From Alteromonas macleodii (GTDB taxonomy: Bacteria > Pseudomonadota > Gammaproteobacteria > Enterobacterales > Alteromonadaceae): 64,000 nucleotides of DNA. This document shows, one piece after another, positions 1-8,726 of this stretch. Position numbers and translations under genes: made by a program. The notes under the pieces are model-generated. The model saw only the letters and a list, made by a program, of their open reading frames with translations, did not search any database and had not been told where the DNA came from. The stretch covers positions 3,742,599-3,806,598 of the forward strand of contig NZ_LR812090.1 in assembly GCF_903772925.1 (NCBI RefSeq), in the 5' to 3' direction. Position 1 is the first letter of the stretch. Each line of letters starts with the position of its first letter.

Positions 1-1
1 G

Positions 2-286
2 CCTAACCGCGTGGGCGACCCCGCAAACGGCCATTTGTTCTCCGAAAATAATTATGTGGGGTTCACTGGCTGGCCTGGCATGAGCATGACCATTTCAGGC
101 GATGGCTGGCTTGGCATTGTGCCAAACGATAAGCCCATCACTATGCGCAGCTTAGATTTTTGGCGCAATGAGAACGGCATGATACGCGAGAACTGGGTGC
201 TAATAGATTTACTTCACGTATACCGTCAGCTTGGTGTTGATGTATTCGCCCGAGTTAAACAGTTGACCCGTAACAAGTATCGATAA
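2..286 (+). CDS. SnoaL-like / ester cyclase family protein, 3' end only
   Basis: The reading frame is open back to the window edge, so the gene is 5'-truncated; the GTG at position 11 is internal. The visible 94 residues end in a pattern typical of SnoaL-like (NTF2-fold) proteins: a glycine/tryptophan-rich strand region (GWPGMSMT, GDGWLGI), a strand with ITMRSLDFWR, then RENWVLIDLLHVYRQLG near the C-terminus. SnoaL-like proteins are small cone-shaped barrels that include polyketide cyclases, and many are of unknown substrate. The gene stands alone here and is followed at once by a strong terminator. Family assignment is fairly sure; the reaction cannot be told. Confidence 0.7.
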   Translation, partial: PNRVGDPANGHLFSENNYVGFTGWPGMSMTISGDGWLGIVPNDKPITMRSLDFWRNENGMIRENWVLIDLLHVYRQLGVDVFARVKQLTRNKYR

Positions 287-308
287 CTCCCGTTAAAGAT
301 GCTTTTTG

Positions 309-344
309 CCCCGTATTGCTACTTCGTAATACGGGGCTTTTTTA
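309..344 (+). terminator. Rho-independent terminator after the SnoaL-like gene
   Basis: A perfect 9-bp stem (ccccgtatt at 309-317 with aatacgggg at 328-336) encloses a 10-base loop and is followed by a run of seven T. It lies 23 bases after the stop codon. The T run is on the plus side only, so it serves the plus-strand gene. Confidence 0.9.
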
Positions 345-358
345 TGGTTACCTCAATC

Positions 359-3300
359 CTATAAACTCTCTAAATCAAACGCGCCTTGCTTTGAGAGCTT
401 TTCGTTCAATGGCTTCACTTCTTCACCAAACAAGGTTTCTAGCTGTACTTTATACTGCTGCCACTTTGCTTCTAAGTCTTCCAATCGTTTAAGTGCGCCA
501 GCTTGTGCAGGCGCGCCTGTTCTGTCGAAGTTATCCATTAAGAAACGTACTTGTCTGTCGAGCATATTGGGCCAGTTAATGTCATCTTCAAAAGTTTGAT
601 GTTTGGGCTGAATAACCAACGCTTCCCAGTCGTCGATTGCACTAACAATGCGCTCGATTGAAGCCGACACATCGCTTGCCAGCATTACGTTATCTTCAGA
701 CACACCGTTTAATTGCGCTCTAACATCACGGGCTTTTTGCAGGTGAGCAAACAAATCATTGAGTAAAGTTTCTGTAGCCTGAATGCTCTTTTCAACCACT
801 TGAAGTTGCGCTTTATCTGCTTCTTCTCTTGGGTCTGGAAGTACTTTAAACGCGCGGGTTTGTGCCTGTTCACCCACTGTGATTTTCGCTTTGTAGTCTC
901 CAGGCATAACTCGGGCGCCGTTCCAACCACCAAACAGTTTCACATTCTCGATGCAGTTCAACGGCTCACGTCGAAGATCCCATACAAATTCGTTGTAACC
1001 CGCTTTTGTTGCAGGGTGTTTAAATTTAACAGGGCTGCGAACGTCTTCGTTCCCCTTCGCGCACTTCTCAAATGCACTCGGTGCAGATGACAGTGTGCGA
1101 ACCAGCTCGTTATCGGCATTAAATATATCAATGCGTAGCGTTTGCTCTTCTTCTAACGCGCCTTTCAGGTAATAACGGAAGGTAGCGCCACGTGGTGGGT
1201 TTTTCGCTTGAGGCTGGTCAGTCATGCCACCGCCAGATAGCAAGCGAATGCCATCTACGGGTTCAAACTGAAACAGCGCTTCGCCATCTAGCGACTTGTG
1301 CACTTCACGTAGCGGACTCATGTCGTCTAATATCCAAAAGCCTCGCCCTTGGGTTGCAATGACCAGATCATCACCTTTAACCTGCATATCGGTAATCGCC
1401 ACAGGCGGCAGGTTTAAGTCTAGCTCTTGCCAGTGTTTACCGTCGTCGAAACTAATAAACATACCGCTTTCTGTACCCGCGAACAGCATACCTTCGCGCT
1501 CTGTATCTTCACGCACAACACGAACAAAGGCGTCCTCTGGTAGGCCTTCGTCAATACGCTTCCAGCGCTTACCGTAGTTGTCGGTTTTGTAAATGTAAGG
1601 CGTGTAGTCATTTAATTTATAGCCTGCTACCGCAACGTAAGCTTTGCCTTGTGCATGAGGGCTAAGTTCTATGGCATTGACCTGCGCTTCTTTTTTATGA
1701 GGCGTAACATCTTTCCAGTTTTTGCCTTCATCACGGGTTATATGCAGCTTACCGTCATCGGCTCCAACCCAAAGCTCGCCTTTGTTAACTGCCGATTCGG
1801 CAATATAGAAAACCGTGTTGTAGTATTCAGCACCAGCTTGCTCGTTCGTTATAGGGCCGCCATTCAGCCCCTGCTTTTCAGGCTCGTTACGGGTTAAGTC
1901 TGGGCTTATTTCCTGCCAGTTCACACCGCGATCTGTGGTTTTTAAGATCATCTGCGTGCCGTAGTACACGGTGTCAGGATCATGCTTTGACACTACCACT
2001 GGGGCATTCCAGTTGGTGCGGTACTTTTGATCACGTGCGTTTCTGCCAAACACATATTCAGGGTAAGGCATAATGGGCCGCGTAAGCCCAGTATCGCGGT
2101 TGTATTCGGTTAACGTTCCATTGATGGTAGTGGCATAAATCAGTGTTGGATCGTCAGGGTTAAACGCAATATGCGCGCTCTCACCACCGCCCACGGCAAA
2201 CTGATCTTCTATTCCCACGCCGTCACCCCAAGTTTGAGAGGGCGTTGCCATGGTCGAGTTATCTTGCTGTCCGCCATACACATAGTAAGGGTTTAAGTTG
2301 TCGGTAATAACGCGGTAAAACTGCGCCGTTGGCTGGTTGTAAATGCTTGACCAGGATTCACCGCCGTCGAAGGTAACGGTAGCGCCACCGTCGTTAGCGT
2401 TGATCATGTTTAAGCTATTTTCAGGGTTTATCCACATATCGTGGGTATCACCGTGGGGCAGAGATTTAATTTCGAAGGTTTTGCCGCCATCAATAGATTT
2501 GTGCAACTGCACATTCATTACATAAAGGGTGTTTTCGTCGTTTGGGTCAACTTTGATGTGGTTGTAGTACCACGCACGAGCTTTAAGAATATTGTCGCCG
2601 TTCATTAGCGACCACGACTTACCCGCATCGTCACTGCGATATACACCGCCTTCTTCAGCCTCGACAATGGCATACAGGCGCTTCGGGTTAGACGCGGCAA
2701 TATCTACACCGACTTTACCAATAAGCGTAGGCAGTCCTTTTTCTAACTTGTCCCAGCTTTCACCGCCATCTGTTGACTTATAAAGGCCACCACCCTCGCC
2801 GCCTGACTTAATAAACCAAGGCGTTCTGCCGTGATGCCACATGCTGGCATAGAGAATTCTGGGGTTAGATGGGTCTATTGCTAAGTCAGCGGCGCCGGTA
2901 TCGGCGTTTACTTTTAACACATGCTGCCATGTTTCACCGCCGTCAATCGTTTTGAATATACCGCGCTCTTCGTTAGGCCCCCATATATTGCCCTGTACTG
3001 CAGCCCAAGCTATATCGGGGTTGGTGGGATGTATGCGAATTTCAGGGATTTGTCCGCGTTTATCTAAACCTACCAGCTTCCAGGTTTCACCGCTGTCTGT
3101 AGATTTATAAACACCTTTACCGTGGCTAGTGGTTACGCCTCGAATAGGGCCTTCACCCGTACCTACGTAAATAACGTTAGGATCTGAAGGAGCAACGGCG
3201 ATAGCGCCAATACTGCCTACTTTGAATGTTTTATCGGATATGGCTGTCCACGATAAACCCGCGTTTTCGGTTTTCCAAACACCGCCACCTGCGGTGCCCA

Positions 3301-3514
3301 TAAAATAAAGGTTGGTATTACCTTCAACCCCGGTAACCGCCACCGAACGCCCACCGCGGTAAGGCCCAATAAATCGATACTCCATTTTATCGAAAAGCTC
3401 AGGGTTAACGGTATCTTCAAGTGCGAATGCAGAATGCGAGAAACTAGAAAGAGCGCTCATGCAAATAGCAAGCGCAGCCACCATTTTCCCAGAAATCAGT
3501 CTCTGTGAAACCAT
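359..3514 (-). CDS. Exported VPS10/sortilin-like Asp-box beta-propeller protein
   Basis: A 1051-residue protein with a Sec signal peptide (cleavage probably after SHSAFA, about residue 31). It carries about eleven Asp-box/BNR-type motifs of the form S/T-x-D-x-G-x-x-W (for example KSTDSGETWK, KTIDGGETWQ, KSTDGGESWD, KTTDRGVNWQ, ITRDEGKNWK) spread over roughly residues 70-720. This is the layout of a one- or two-ring beta-propeller of the sortilin/VPS10 type. Residues from about 760 on form a beta domain and then a charged helical tail. Such proteins are often annotated as glycosyl hydrolases, but I see no proof of sialidase chemistry and no catalytic motif, so the activity is unknown. It is monocistronic, faces the terminator region of its neighbour, and acts outside the cytoplasm. 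Confidence 0.85.
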   Translation of the reverse strand: MVSQRLISGKMVAALAICMSALSSFSHSAFALEDTVNPELFDKMEYRFIGPYRGGRSVAVTGVEGNTNLYFMGTAGGGVWKTENAGLSWTAISDKTFKVGSIGAIAVAPSDPNVIYVGTGEGPIRGVTTSHGKGVYKSTDSGETWKLVGLDKRGQIPEIRIHPTNPDIAWAAVQGNIWGPNEERGIFKTIDGGETWQHVLKVNADTGAADLAIDPSNPRILYASMWHHGRTPWFIKSGGEGGGLYKSTDGGESWDKLEKGLPTLIGKVGVDIAASNPKRLYAIVEAEEGGVYRSDDAGKSWSLMNGDNILKARAWYYNHIKVDPNDENTLYVMNVQLHKSIDGGKTFEIKSLPHGDTHDMWINPENSLNMINANDGGATVTFDGGESWSSIYNQPTAQFYRVITDNLNPYYVYGGQQDNSTMATPSQTWGDGVGIEDQFAVGGGESAHIAFNPDDPTLIYATTINGTLTEYNRDTGLTRPIMPYPEYVFGRNARDQKYRTNWNAPVVVSKHDPDTVYYGTQMILKTTDRGVNWQEISPDLTRNEPEKQGLNGGPITNEQAGAEYYNTVFYIAESAVNKGELWVGADDGKLHITRDEGKNWKDVTPHKKEAQVNAIELSPHAQGKAYVAVAGYKLNDYTPYIYKTDNYGKRWKRIDEGLPEDAFVRVVREDTEREGMLFAGTESGMFISFDDGKHWQELDLNLPPVAITDMQVKGDDLVIATQGRGFWILDDMSPLREVHKSLDGEALFQFEPVDGIRLLSGGGMTDQPQAKNPPRGATFRYYLKGALEEEQTLRIDIFNADNELVRTLSSAPSAFEKCAKGNEDVRSPVKFKHPATKAGYNEFVWDLRREPLNCIENVKLFGGWNGARVMPGDYKAKITVGEQAQTRAFKVLPDPREEADKAQLQVVEKSIQATETLLNDLFAHLQKARDVRAQLNGVSEDNVMLASDVSASIERIVSAIDDWEALVIQPKHQTFEDDINWPNMLDRQVRFLMDNFDRTGAPAQAGALKRLEDLEAKWQQYKVQLETLFGEEVKPLNEKLSKQGAFDLESL

Positions 3515-3752
3515 AGAAAGTGCCTTGTCGTGTTTTTATTTTTAATAAGAAGAATTTCTTATACTGCGTTGTTAAAGGCGTTATGGCAAAAGTTTTTGTA
3601 GTGAACATGTTTACACTTATTAGAAACGAGGAACCTAAGCTTCTCTACTCTTATGGTAAATCAGAAGTAGGAAATCCTCTTATAGTGCGTTCCCTTTAAC
3701 TGGGATATAGATAGAAAAAGACTAATGAAAGCAACCACTGAGAAGTTTCAAC

Positions 3753-4559
3753 ATGGATTATTACGTTTACATACTGTTTGATACCAAGACCAACGATGTT
3801 TTCTACGTAGGGAAAGGTAAAGGCTTTAGAATCGATCATCACGAAAATGACACTATCGAGAGTGAGAAAACTTCTAAAATTAAAGAGTTACAAGAGGCTG
3901 ACCGTTTCGGCAAGCGTGTTGTGGGCCGATACCATACAGAGAGCGAAGCCCATGCTGTTGAAACTGTGCTTATAAAGTGGGTTTACGGCTTTGATAACCT
4001 TACGAATAAAGTGCATGGCCGTTATTCCGCGCTAATACGAACAATAGGTAATTACGAAACGATCCCAGGTATTGATGTGGAGTACACACCTAGCCTCAAC
4101 GACGGTTCGTTCACTAAAGCTCAGCAAGAGAAGTTTGTTAAAAATAACATTGAGGCCAAGCTAGAATCAATCAAGGAGAACATTGAGCCACTTCTTGAAG
4201 GTACCCAATATTCTATGAGTGAGATTATTGGCACGTCACCGGCTGATACTGGTCTTTGGATAAATAATCCTTCCATGGACGTTTCTATTAGGCTAAAACT
4301 GCCGTTAGCAGGAAGAACAATTAGCCCAGAGTTTGTAAGCACAAATACAGACAAAGAATCGAAAGCTCGCTTTGCACAGGCCATGGCCCCACTAAAAGTA
4401 AACAATGGCAGCGTAGGTAGCTACATTGGATTACAGAATTATCTTGAGCGAGCAGGGATTAATAAAGATATTGAGGTACGCCCAAAAGCCGATGATATTG
4501 ATGAGATCTTCAATGTCGTAACATTCATGATGGAACAACTTAAAACTAAACACAGTTAG
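3753..4559 (+). CDS. GIY-YIG (LEM-3-like) endonuclease-domain protein
   Basis: A 268-residue protein. Residues 1-95 match the LEM-3-like GIY-YIG fold: YYVYILFD and then FYVGKGKG supply the two signature strands, a basic FRIDHH segment follows, and E in SEAHAVETVLIKW is placed like the catalytic metal-binding glutamate. LTNKVHGR closes the domain. The C-terminal 170 residues are not recognised. They hold a charged helix (about 115-145) and a C-terminal SYIGLQNYLERAG segment that could bind nucleic acid. The family cuts DNA, but the biological role here is unknown; repair, defence and mobile-element origins are all possible. The gene stands alone on the plus strand with a weak ribosome site. 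No phage or IS genes are beside it. Confidence 0.7.
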   Translation: MDYYVYILFDTKTNDVFYVGKGKGFRIDHHENDTIESEKTSKIKELQEADRFGKRVVGRYHTESEAHAVETVLIKWVYGFDNLTNKVHGRYSALIRTIGNYETIPGIDVEYTPSLNDGSFTKAQQEKFVKNNIEAKLESIKENIEPLLEGTQYSMSEIIGTSPADTGLWINNPSMDVSIRLKLPLAGRTISPEFVSTNTDKESKARFAQAMAPLKVNNGSVGSYIGLQNYLERAGINKDIEVRPKADDIDEIFNVVTFMMEQLKTKHS

Positions 4560-4564
4560 ACGAT

Positions 4565-4603
4565 TAAAAAGGCAGGTCCATAGGTTTTATTAGCATGGAC
4601 CTG
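4565..4603 (-). terminator. Terminator of the small minus-strand gene, possibly bidirectional
   Basis: A perfect 9-bp inverted repeat (caggtccat at 4573-4581, atggacctg at 4595-4603) is followed on the minus strand by cctttttaa. It lies between the convergent GIY-YIG gene and the 96-residue gene. Only the minus side has a T run. Confidence 0.7.
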
Positions 4604-4624
4604 AACTGATTCTTAGCTTCCTTT

Positions 4625-4915
4625 CTAAAAATAGTCCCTCAACACACACTCGCTGTTAGAAAGTTTAGCGACAATTCGGTCGCCAAAACCAGGGAAAAAC
4701 TCAATAGTAAGAGAAACCCCTTCTCCTCGGCTTTCCATTGGAAAGCCACTTAACCACTTAAGGTAGGTTTCTACTTCACTATTTGTCAGCGCCATCGACT
4801 TATTCAGATCATCTTTAGTTGACTGAATAGTCTCTCTGTCGAAGTCACTGCTACTAACATCTTGTTTTTCAGGCTCTGCAGTATTATTCGTTTTCGTACG
4901 TGGTTGTGTTTTCAT
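4625..4915 (-). CDS. Small hypothetical protein, 96 aa
   Basis: I do not recognise the family. The product is soluble and polar, with a charged, Ser/Thr/Asp-rich, probably disordered N-terminal half. A folded-looking C-terminal half contains SEVETYLKWLSGFP and the strand pattern SLTIEFFPGFGDRIVAKL. It has no signal peptide or membrane segment. A good ribosome site (gaagga, about 6 bases before ATG) and a terminator directly downstream support it as a real monocistronic gene. No function is offered. Confidence 0.6.
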   Translation of the reverse strand: MKTQPRTKTNNTAEPEKQDVSSSDFDRETIQSTKDDLNKSMALTNSEVETYLKWLSGFPMESRGEGVSLTIEFFPGFGDRIVAKLSNSECVLRDYF

Positions 4916-5144
4916 GGCGCTTCCTTCAAGTCATCACTACCAAACTAGATGTTTCTTTGTCATCAACACGCAGATTAAACAAAGTACTGGGTTGCCTGAA
5001 TAAGCCGTTGTCTTAGCGAGTTAACGATTTCATTGTTCTTCCCTTGTATCAGCCCGTACAATAAAGGCACTTCGTTGTTACAGCGCCAGTGTTTTTTACT
5101 CGCACTGTGTAATTCGACAACTCATTGCTTAAAGAGACTTTTTT

Positions 5145-5702
5145 ATGAGAATTTTACTTTCCGTTACCTTCGCTGCCATTCTTGCCGGCTGCGCTACTAT
5201 TTCTCAATTGGCGGTTTACACTGTATCTAATGCCGAGTTAGAACAAGTGCTTGATAGCCAATTGAGTAAGCTGCAAAAGCAAACCTCACTTGCTGGTATC
5301 CCTCTTTATCTAGATGTGGAAGATATGACGGCGACCATTGGCCCAGATGGCAGAGACGTGGTTCAGTTAGGCGCAATTGCTACTGCTCGAGTAAGTGCCT
5401 TTGGCTTGAACTACCCAGCTAAGGTAAGCCTTTCATTAGAAGGCACGCCTTATTACGACAGTGAGGAAAAGGCGATATTTGTGCGCTCGTTGTCGCTACT
5501 TGATAGCACCGTTGATGCAGGCGGTTTTAAAGGTAATTTGGCACCTGTGAGCGGCGAATTTATGCAGCTAATCAACGGTTATTTGGCCACGAATCCCGTT
5601 TATCGCTTAGATCCTGCGAACAAAGCGGTAAGCATGCTTTCAACCGTACCTTTACAGCTAACCGTTGAGCAAGGGCAGCTTGCACTTCGACCTAAACAAT
5701 AA
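5145..5702 (+). CDS. DUF1439 / YceB-like lipoprotein
   Basis: A 185-residue lipoprotein with a short hydrophobic signal and a lipobox ILAGC, giving acylated Cys16. After the Cys the pattern VYTVSNAELEQVLDSQL, then alternating strands (PLYLDVEDMTATIG, AIATARVSAFG, AKVSLSLEGTP) and a C-terminal VPLQLTVEQG, fits the DUF1439 family, whose E. coli member is YceB. These are lipid-anchored periplasmic proteins with a tubular lipid-binding-type fold and no proven function. It precedes SelO by 119 bases on the same strand, so co-transcription is possible but not shown. Confidence 0.8.
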   Translation: MRILLSVTFAAILAGCATISQLAVYTVSNAELEQVLDSQLSKLQKQTSLAGIPLYLDVEDMTATIGPDGRDVVQLGAIATARVSAFGLNYPAKVSLSLEGTPYYDSEEKAIFVRSLSLLDSTVDAGGFKGNLAPVSGEFMQLINGYLATNPVYRLDPANKAVSMLSTVPLQLTVEQGQLALRPKQ

Positions 5703-5736
5703 TCATTGTGTAACCGTACCAATTGTCGTGTACCGA

Positions 5737-5781
5737 GCGTCGAGTGTTTCAGCCATACTAAGGTAGGCGAAGCCTCGACGC
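5737..5781 (+). repeat. Inverted repeat between the DUF1439 gene and selO
   Basis: gcgtcgag at 5737-5744 pairs with ctcgacgc at 5774-5781 across 29 bases. There is no T run after it, so it is more likely a leader or intercistronic hairpin than a classical terminator. Confidence 0.4.
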
Positions 5782-5821
5782 CAAAGAACAAACTTCCGCT
5801 TTAGTAAAATAGGCAGGCATA

Positions 5822-7525
5822 GTGACAGAACGCATTAAAACGCTAGATGAATTTGCACAGCACGTAAATTACTCATTGCTTAATACCCTTACTCCAGACC
5901 CGCAGTCGACGTGCGATGGCAACGACCATGACCCGCGCCAAGTGTTCTCAGGTCACTATGTGCCGGTTACTCCGACCCCATTATCTTCGTCCAAATATAT
6001 TGCGCACAGCGAAACGCTATTTGTCGAATTGGGCTTAGACGACAGTCTGGCAACATCTAAAGATTTCACCCAGCTGTTTTCAGGCGACATGTCAGCAGTG
6101 CCCGAACCTATGCAGCCTTTCGGCTGGGCAACCGGCTACGCACTTTCAATTTACGGTACGGAGTATACACAGCAATGCCCCTTTAGAACGGGTAACGGCT
6201 ACGGCGACGGCCGCGCAATTTCTATCGTTGAAGCAGTATTAAACGGCAAGCGTTGGGAAATGCAGTTAAAAGGTGCTGGTCGCACGCCTTACTGCCGCGG
6301 CGCAGACGGGCGCGCCGTATTGCGCTCTAGCGTGCGCGAATTTTTAGTGCAAGAACACATGCATGCTTTGGGCATTCCCACTTCACGCTCCTTAAGCTTG
6401 TTTATGTCTGAATCAGACACGGTAGACAGGCCTTGGTATCGCGAAGGCTCTCATTCCTATGAACCTGAAGTAATGGTAGAAAATATAACGGCTATATCCA
6501 CCCGCGTCGCTCCTTCCTTTTTGCGCGTTGGGCAAATTGAGCTTTTTGCTAGGCGTGCACGCTGCAACGAACACAGCGAAGCGTTAAACGAACTAGAAGC
6601 CATTGTTAAACACCTCATCGCGCGAGAGTATTCAAGTGAAATAGACACTACAGCGCCGTTTGACGAGCAAGTGGTAACGCTGGCTGAGCTATTTAGAAGC
6701 AGGTTAACTCACCTAGTTTCTAATTGGGTTCGTGTAGGTTACTGCCAGGGCAATTTTAACAGCGATAACTGCGCCGCCGGTGGCTTTACGCTGGATTACG
6801 GGCCATTTGGCTTTTGCGAGTTTTTTGAAGCCGACTACCAGCCTTGGACAGGCGGTGGTCGTCACTTCTCGTTTTTAAACCAGCCCATAGCTGCGCAAAA
6901 GAACTTTGATATGTTCTGCCGTTCACTAATGCCACTTCTAGAAGACAACAGTAAACAGCTATCTAAGCTTAACGAGATCAACGACGGTTTTTCTGGCGTT
7001 ATGGAAAGCGCTATGGAGAGCATGTGGGCAACAAAGCTTGGTACTGCCAGCTACGACCACGACTTGCTGATTAAGCTGCTGCAATTAATGCTGCGCACAG
7101 GCGTAGACTACAATCTGTTTTTCCGAGAGCTATCATCGATACCTGAAGATATTGCGGGTTTGACGAAAAGCTTTTACTACCCACCTAAAGCAGAGGTAAT
7201 GACAGAATGGAAAGCGTGGTTACAAACCTGGCGTGAGCGTATTGAAAAGGACGCCGAAACACAAGGTGATGTTACAAACGCTATTGCTGCTGTAGCAGAG
7301 AATATGCGCAAAGCTAACCCTAAATTCACTTGGCGCGAGTGGCTTATTGTGCCTGCCTATAAAGCCGCCGAGAAAGGTGACTTTACCCAAATTCACGAAC
7401 TACAGAAGATACTTACCGCGCCTTACGATGAGCAGACAAAAGAGGTAGAGAATAAGTATTATCAACTGCGCCCACTTGAATTTTTCAGTGCTGGTGGTGT
7501 TGCACACTACAGCTGCTCTTCGTAG
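5822..7525 (+). CDS. selO: Protein adenylyltransferase SelO (YdiU family)
   Basis: A 567-residue SelO pseudokinase. The family transfers AMP from ATP to Ser, Thr or Tyr of target proteins, with a role in redox homeostasis. Visible motifs are [12 protein letters not shown], then [15 protein letters not shown], the nucleotide-contacting [13 protein letters not shown] (lysine of the KGAGRTPY block) and the metal-binding stretch FNSDN followed by DYGPFGF. The last residues are CSS. Eukaryotic SelO carries selenocysteine at the third-last place, and here it is cysteine, as usual for bacteria. Start is GTG at 5822, chosen because it gives the family N-terminus; no ATG fits better. Length is slightly above the usual 480 or so, through acidic insertions. 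It is cytoplasmic. Confidence 0.93.
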   Translation: MTERIKTLDEFAQHVNYSLLNTLTPDPQSTCDGNDHDPRQVFSGHYVPVTPTPLSSSKYIAHSETLFVELGLDDSLATSKDFTQLFSGDMSAVPEPMQPFGWATGYALSIYGTEYTQQCPFRTGNGYGDGRAISIVEAVLNGKRWEMQLKGAGRTPYCRGADGRAVLRSSVREFLVQEHMHALGIPTSRSLSLFMSESDTVDRPWYREGSHSYEPEVMVENITAISTRVAPSFLRVGQIELFARRARCNEHSEALNELEAIVKHLIAREYSSEIDTTAPFDEQVVTLAELFRSRLTHLVSNWVRVGYCQGNFNSDNCAAGGFTLDYGPFGFCEFFEADYQPWTGGGRHFSFLNQPIAAQKNFDMFCRSLMPLLEDNSKQLSKLNEINDGFSGVMESAMESMWATKLGTASYDHDLLIKLLQLMLRTGVDYNLFFRELSSIPEDIAGLTKSFYYPPKAEVMTEWKAWLQTWRERIEKDAETQGDVTNAIAAVAENMRKANPKFTWREWLIVPAYKAAEKGDFTQIHELQKILTAPYDEQTKEVENKYYQLRPLEFFSAGGVAHYSCSS

Positions 7526-7535
7526 AGCTTTGGTG

Positions 7536-7570
7536 CAAAAGACCTTTGCATTTTGTTTTAGCAAAGGTCT
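7536..7570 (-). terminator. Terminator between selO and the convergent oxidoreductase gene
   Basis: A perfect 10-bp stem (agacctttgc at 7540-7549 with gcaaaggtct at 7561-7570) encloses 11 bases. On the minus strand it runs into ttttgc, so it mainly serves the minus-strand oxidoreductase gene that ends at 7589. It may also stop selO transcripts. Confidence 0.75.
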
Positions 7571-7588
7571 CCCTTGTTGCCGATATAA

Positions 7589-8695
7589 CTACTTCAAATA
7601 TACGGTTTTACCGGTTTTGGCACTTTCTCTAGCCGCATCAAGAATTTCTACTACCACCATATTGTTTTCCAGCGCAGATAGATCATGAGGTGATATAGAA
7701 ACTTCCTCGTTGATGAGTGCTTTGAAATAGTGGAAAGGGTCGTTATATGGCGCAGCTCGTTCAGGCAGGGTAAGTGTTGTTTCTTCAAAGTCGTCGTACC
7801 CTTTCGCAATGCGCATTCGGTAGTTATGACGATTGTCGGCATATACTGCGCCTGTCTCACCGTAAATTTCCATATCTTTGCGCCCTATTGGCCAGTTCCA
7901 AGACCCTTGCACAATGGCATTGGCGTTTTCATAGCCTAGAACAATGATAGATTCGTCATCTACCTGAGGGTTGTTTTCTGCTTGAAGCTGTTGAGTGATT
8001 GCCGTTACGCTCTGCGGCTTTCTCCCTTCCATCAGCCAAGTCATAAGGTTTGCACCATAGCAACCGAAGTCGACAATCGCGCCGCCTCCGTTTTGCTTCG
8101 GATCAACAAGCCAGTCTAAAAACTCACTGTTAATGCCAAGTTTCGCTGGCCCCTTATGACCATCGCGTACTATGACTTTGCGAATGTCGCCAACTTCGTC
8201 ATTCTTTATTGCTTCATACGCTTTGTGATTGGTGGGATACCACGTGGTTTCATAGTTGGTGAGTAGATGAATGTTGTGCTTTGTGGCGAGGGCTTCCATT
8301 TCCGATGCGTGTTCCATATTAATCGCAAGGGGCTTCTCAACCATAACGTGAACGCCGCGCGGCGCCGCCTTTTGCACGACTTCTAAATGCTCGTAAATGG
8401 TACCAAACGCAGTGACTGCCTGAACGTCTTGTGCGGCGAACATGGCGTCCATCGAATCATACACTTTGTCCATGGAGTAGTTGTGCTGCGTGGCATAACG
8501 CTGAGCCAGATCTTTGTTTTGCTCAACAATGCCAACAATCTCAAATTCTCCATGTTTTTCGCTTTCGAAAATCCAATGAACATGGGTGTGGGTTAACCCA
8601 ACCACACCTATCTTTAGCTTATCCGAAGCGTGTGCACTGCCAAAAGACAACGCAACCAATAGCGCACTTAAAAACCTGCCCACCGTTTTTCTCAT
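7589..8695 (-). CDS. Exported Gfo/Idh/MocA-family oxidoreductase
   Basis: A 368-residue protein with a signal peptide (hydrophobic stretch FLSALLVALSFGSAHA, cleavage about residue 23) ahead of a Rossmann domain starting LKIGVVGLTHTH. VMVEKPLA supplies the EKP motif of the GFO_IDH_MocA family. The C-terminal half holds the usual open beta-sheet domain, with VDFGCYGANLMTWLM. The family uses NAD(P) to oxidise or reduce sugars and derivatives; the substrate is unknown here. Export is unusual for a dinucleotide enzyme but is seen in a subgroup that carries a tightly bound cofactor, such as glucose-fructose oxidoreductase. It is the last of three minus-strand genes, 31 bases after the M24 gene. Confidence 0.85.
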   Translation of the reverse strand: MRKTVGRFLSALLVALSFGSAHASDKLKIGVVGLTHTHVHWIFESEKHGEFEIVGIVEQNKDLAQRYATQHNYSMDKVYDSMDAMFAAQDVQAVTAFGTIYEHLEVVQKAAPRGVHVMVEKPLAINMEHASEMEALATKHNIHLLTNYETTWYPTNHKAYEAIKNDEVGDIRKVIVRDGHKGPAKLGINSEFLDWLVDPKQNGGGAIVDFGCYGANLMTWLMEGRKPQSVTAITQQLQAENNPQVDDESIIVLGYENANAIVQGSWNWPIGRKDMEIYGETGAVYADNRHNYRMRIAKGYDDFEETTLTLPERAAPYNDPFHYFKALINEEVSISPHDLSALENNMVVVEILDAARESAKTGKTVYLK

Positions 8696-8726
8696 CTTTA
8701 TTCCTTTAAATGTTTTTTAGACGCTA

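Noticed and set aside
6457..6648. Many 60-130 codon open frames opposite or inside large genes (this one inside selO as example)
   Set aside because: They overlap well-supported genes fully, have no ribosome site and show no family features; they are frame shadows.
7515..7525. Selenocysteine at the SelO C-terminus
   Set aside because: The codon at the equivalent place is a cysteine codon (CSS end), and no UGA is present in frame.
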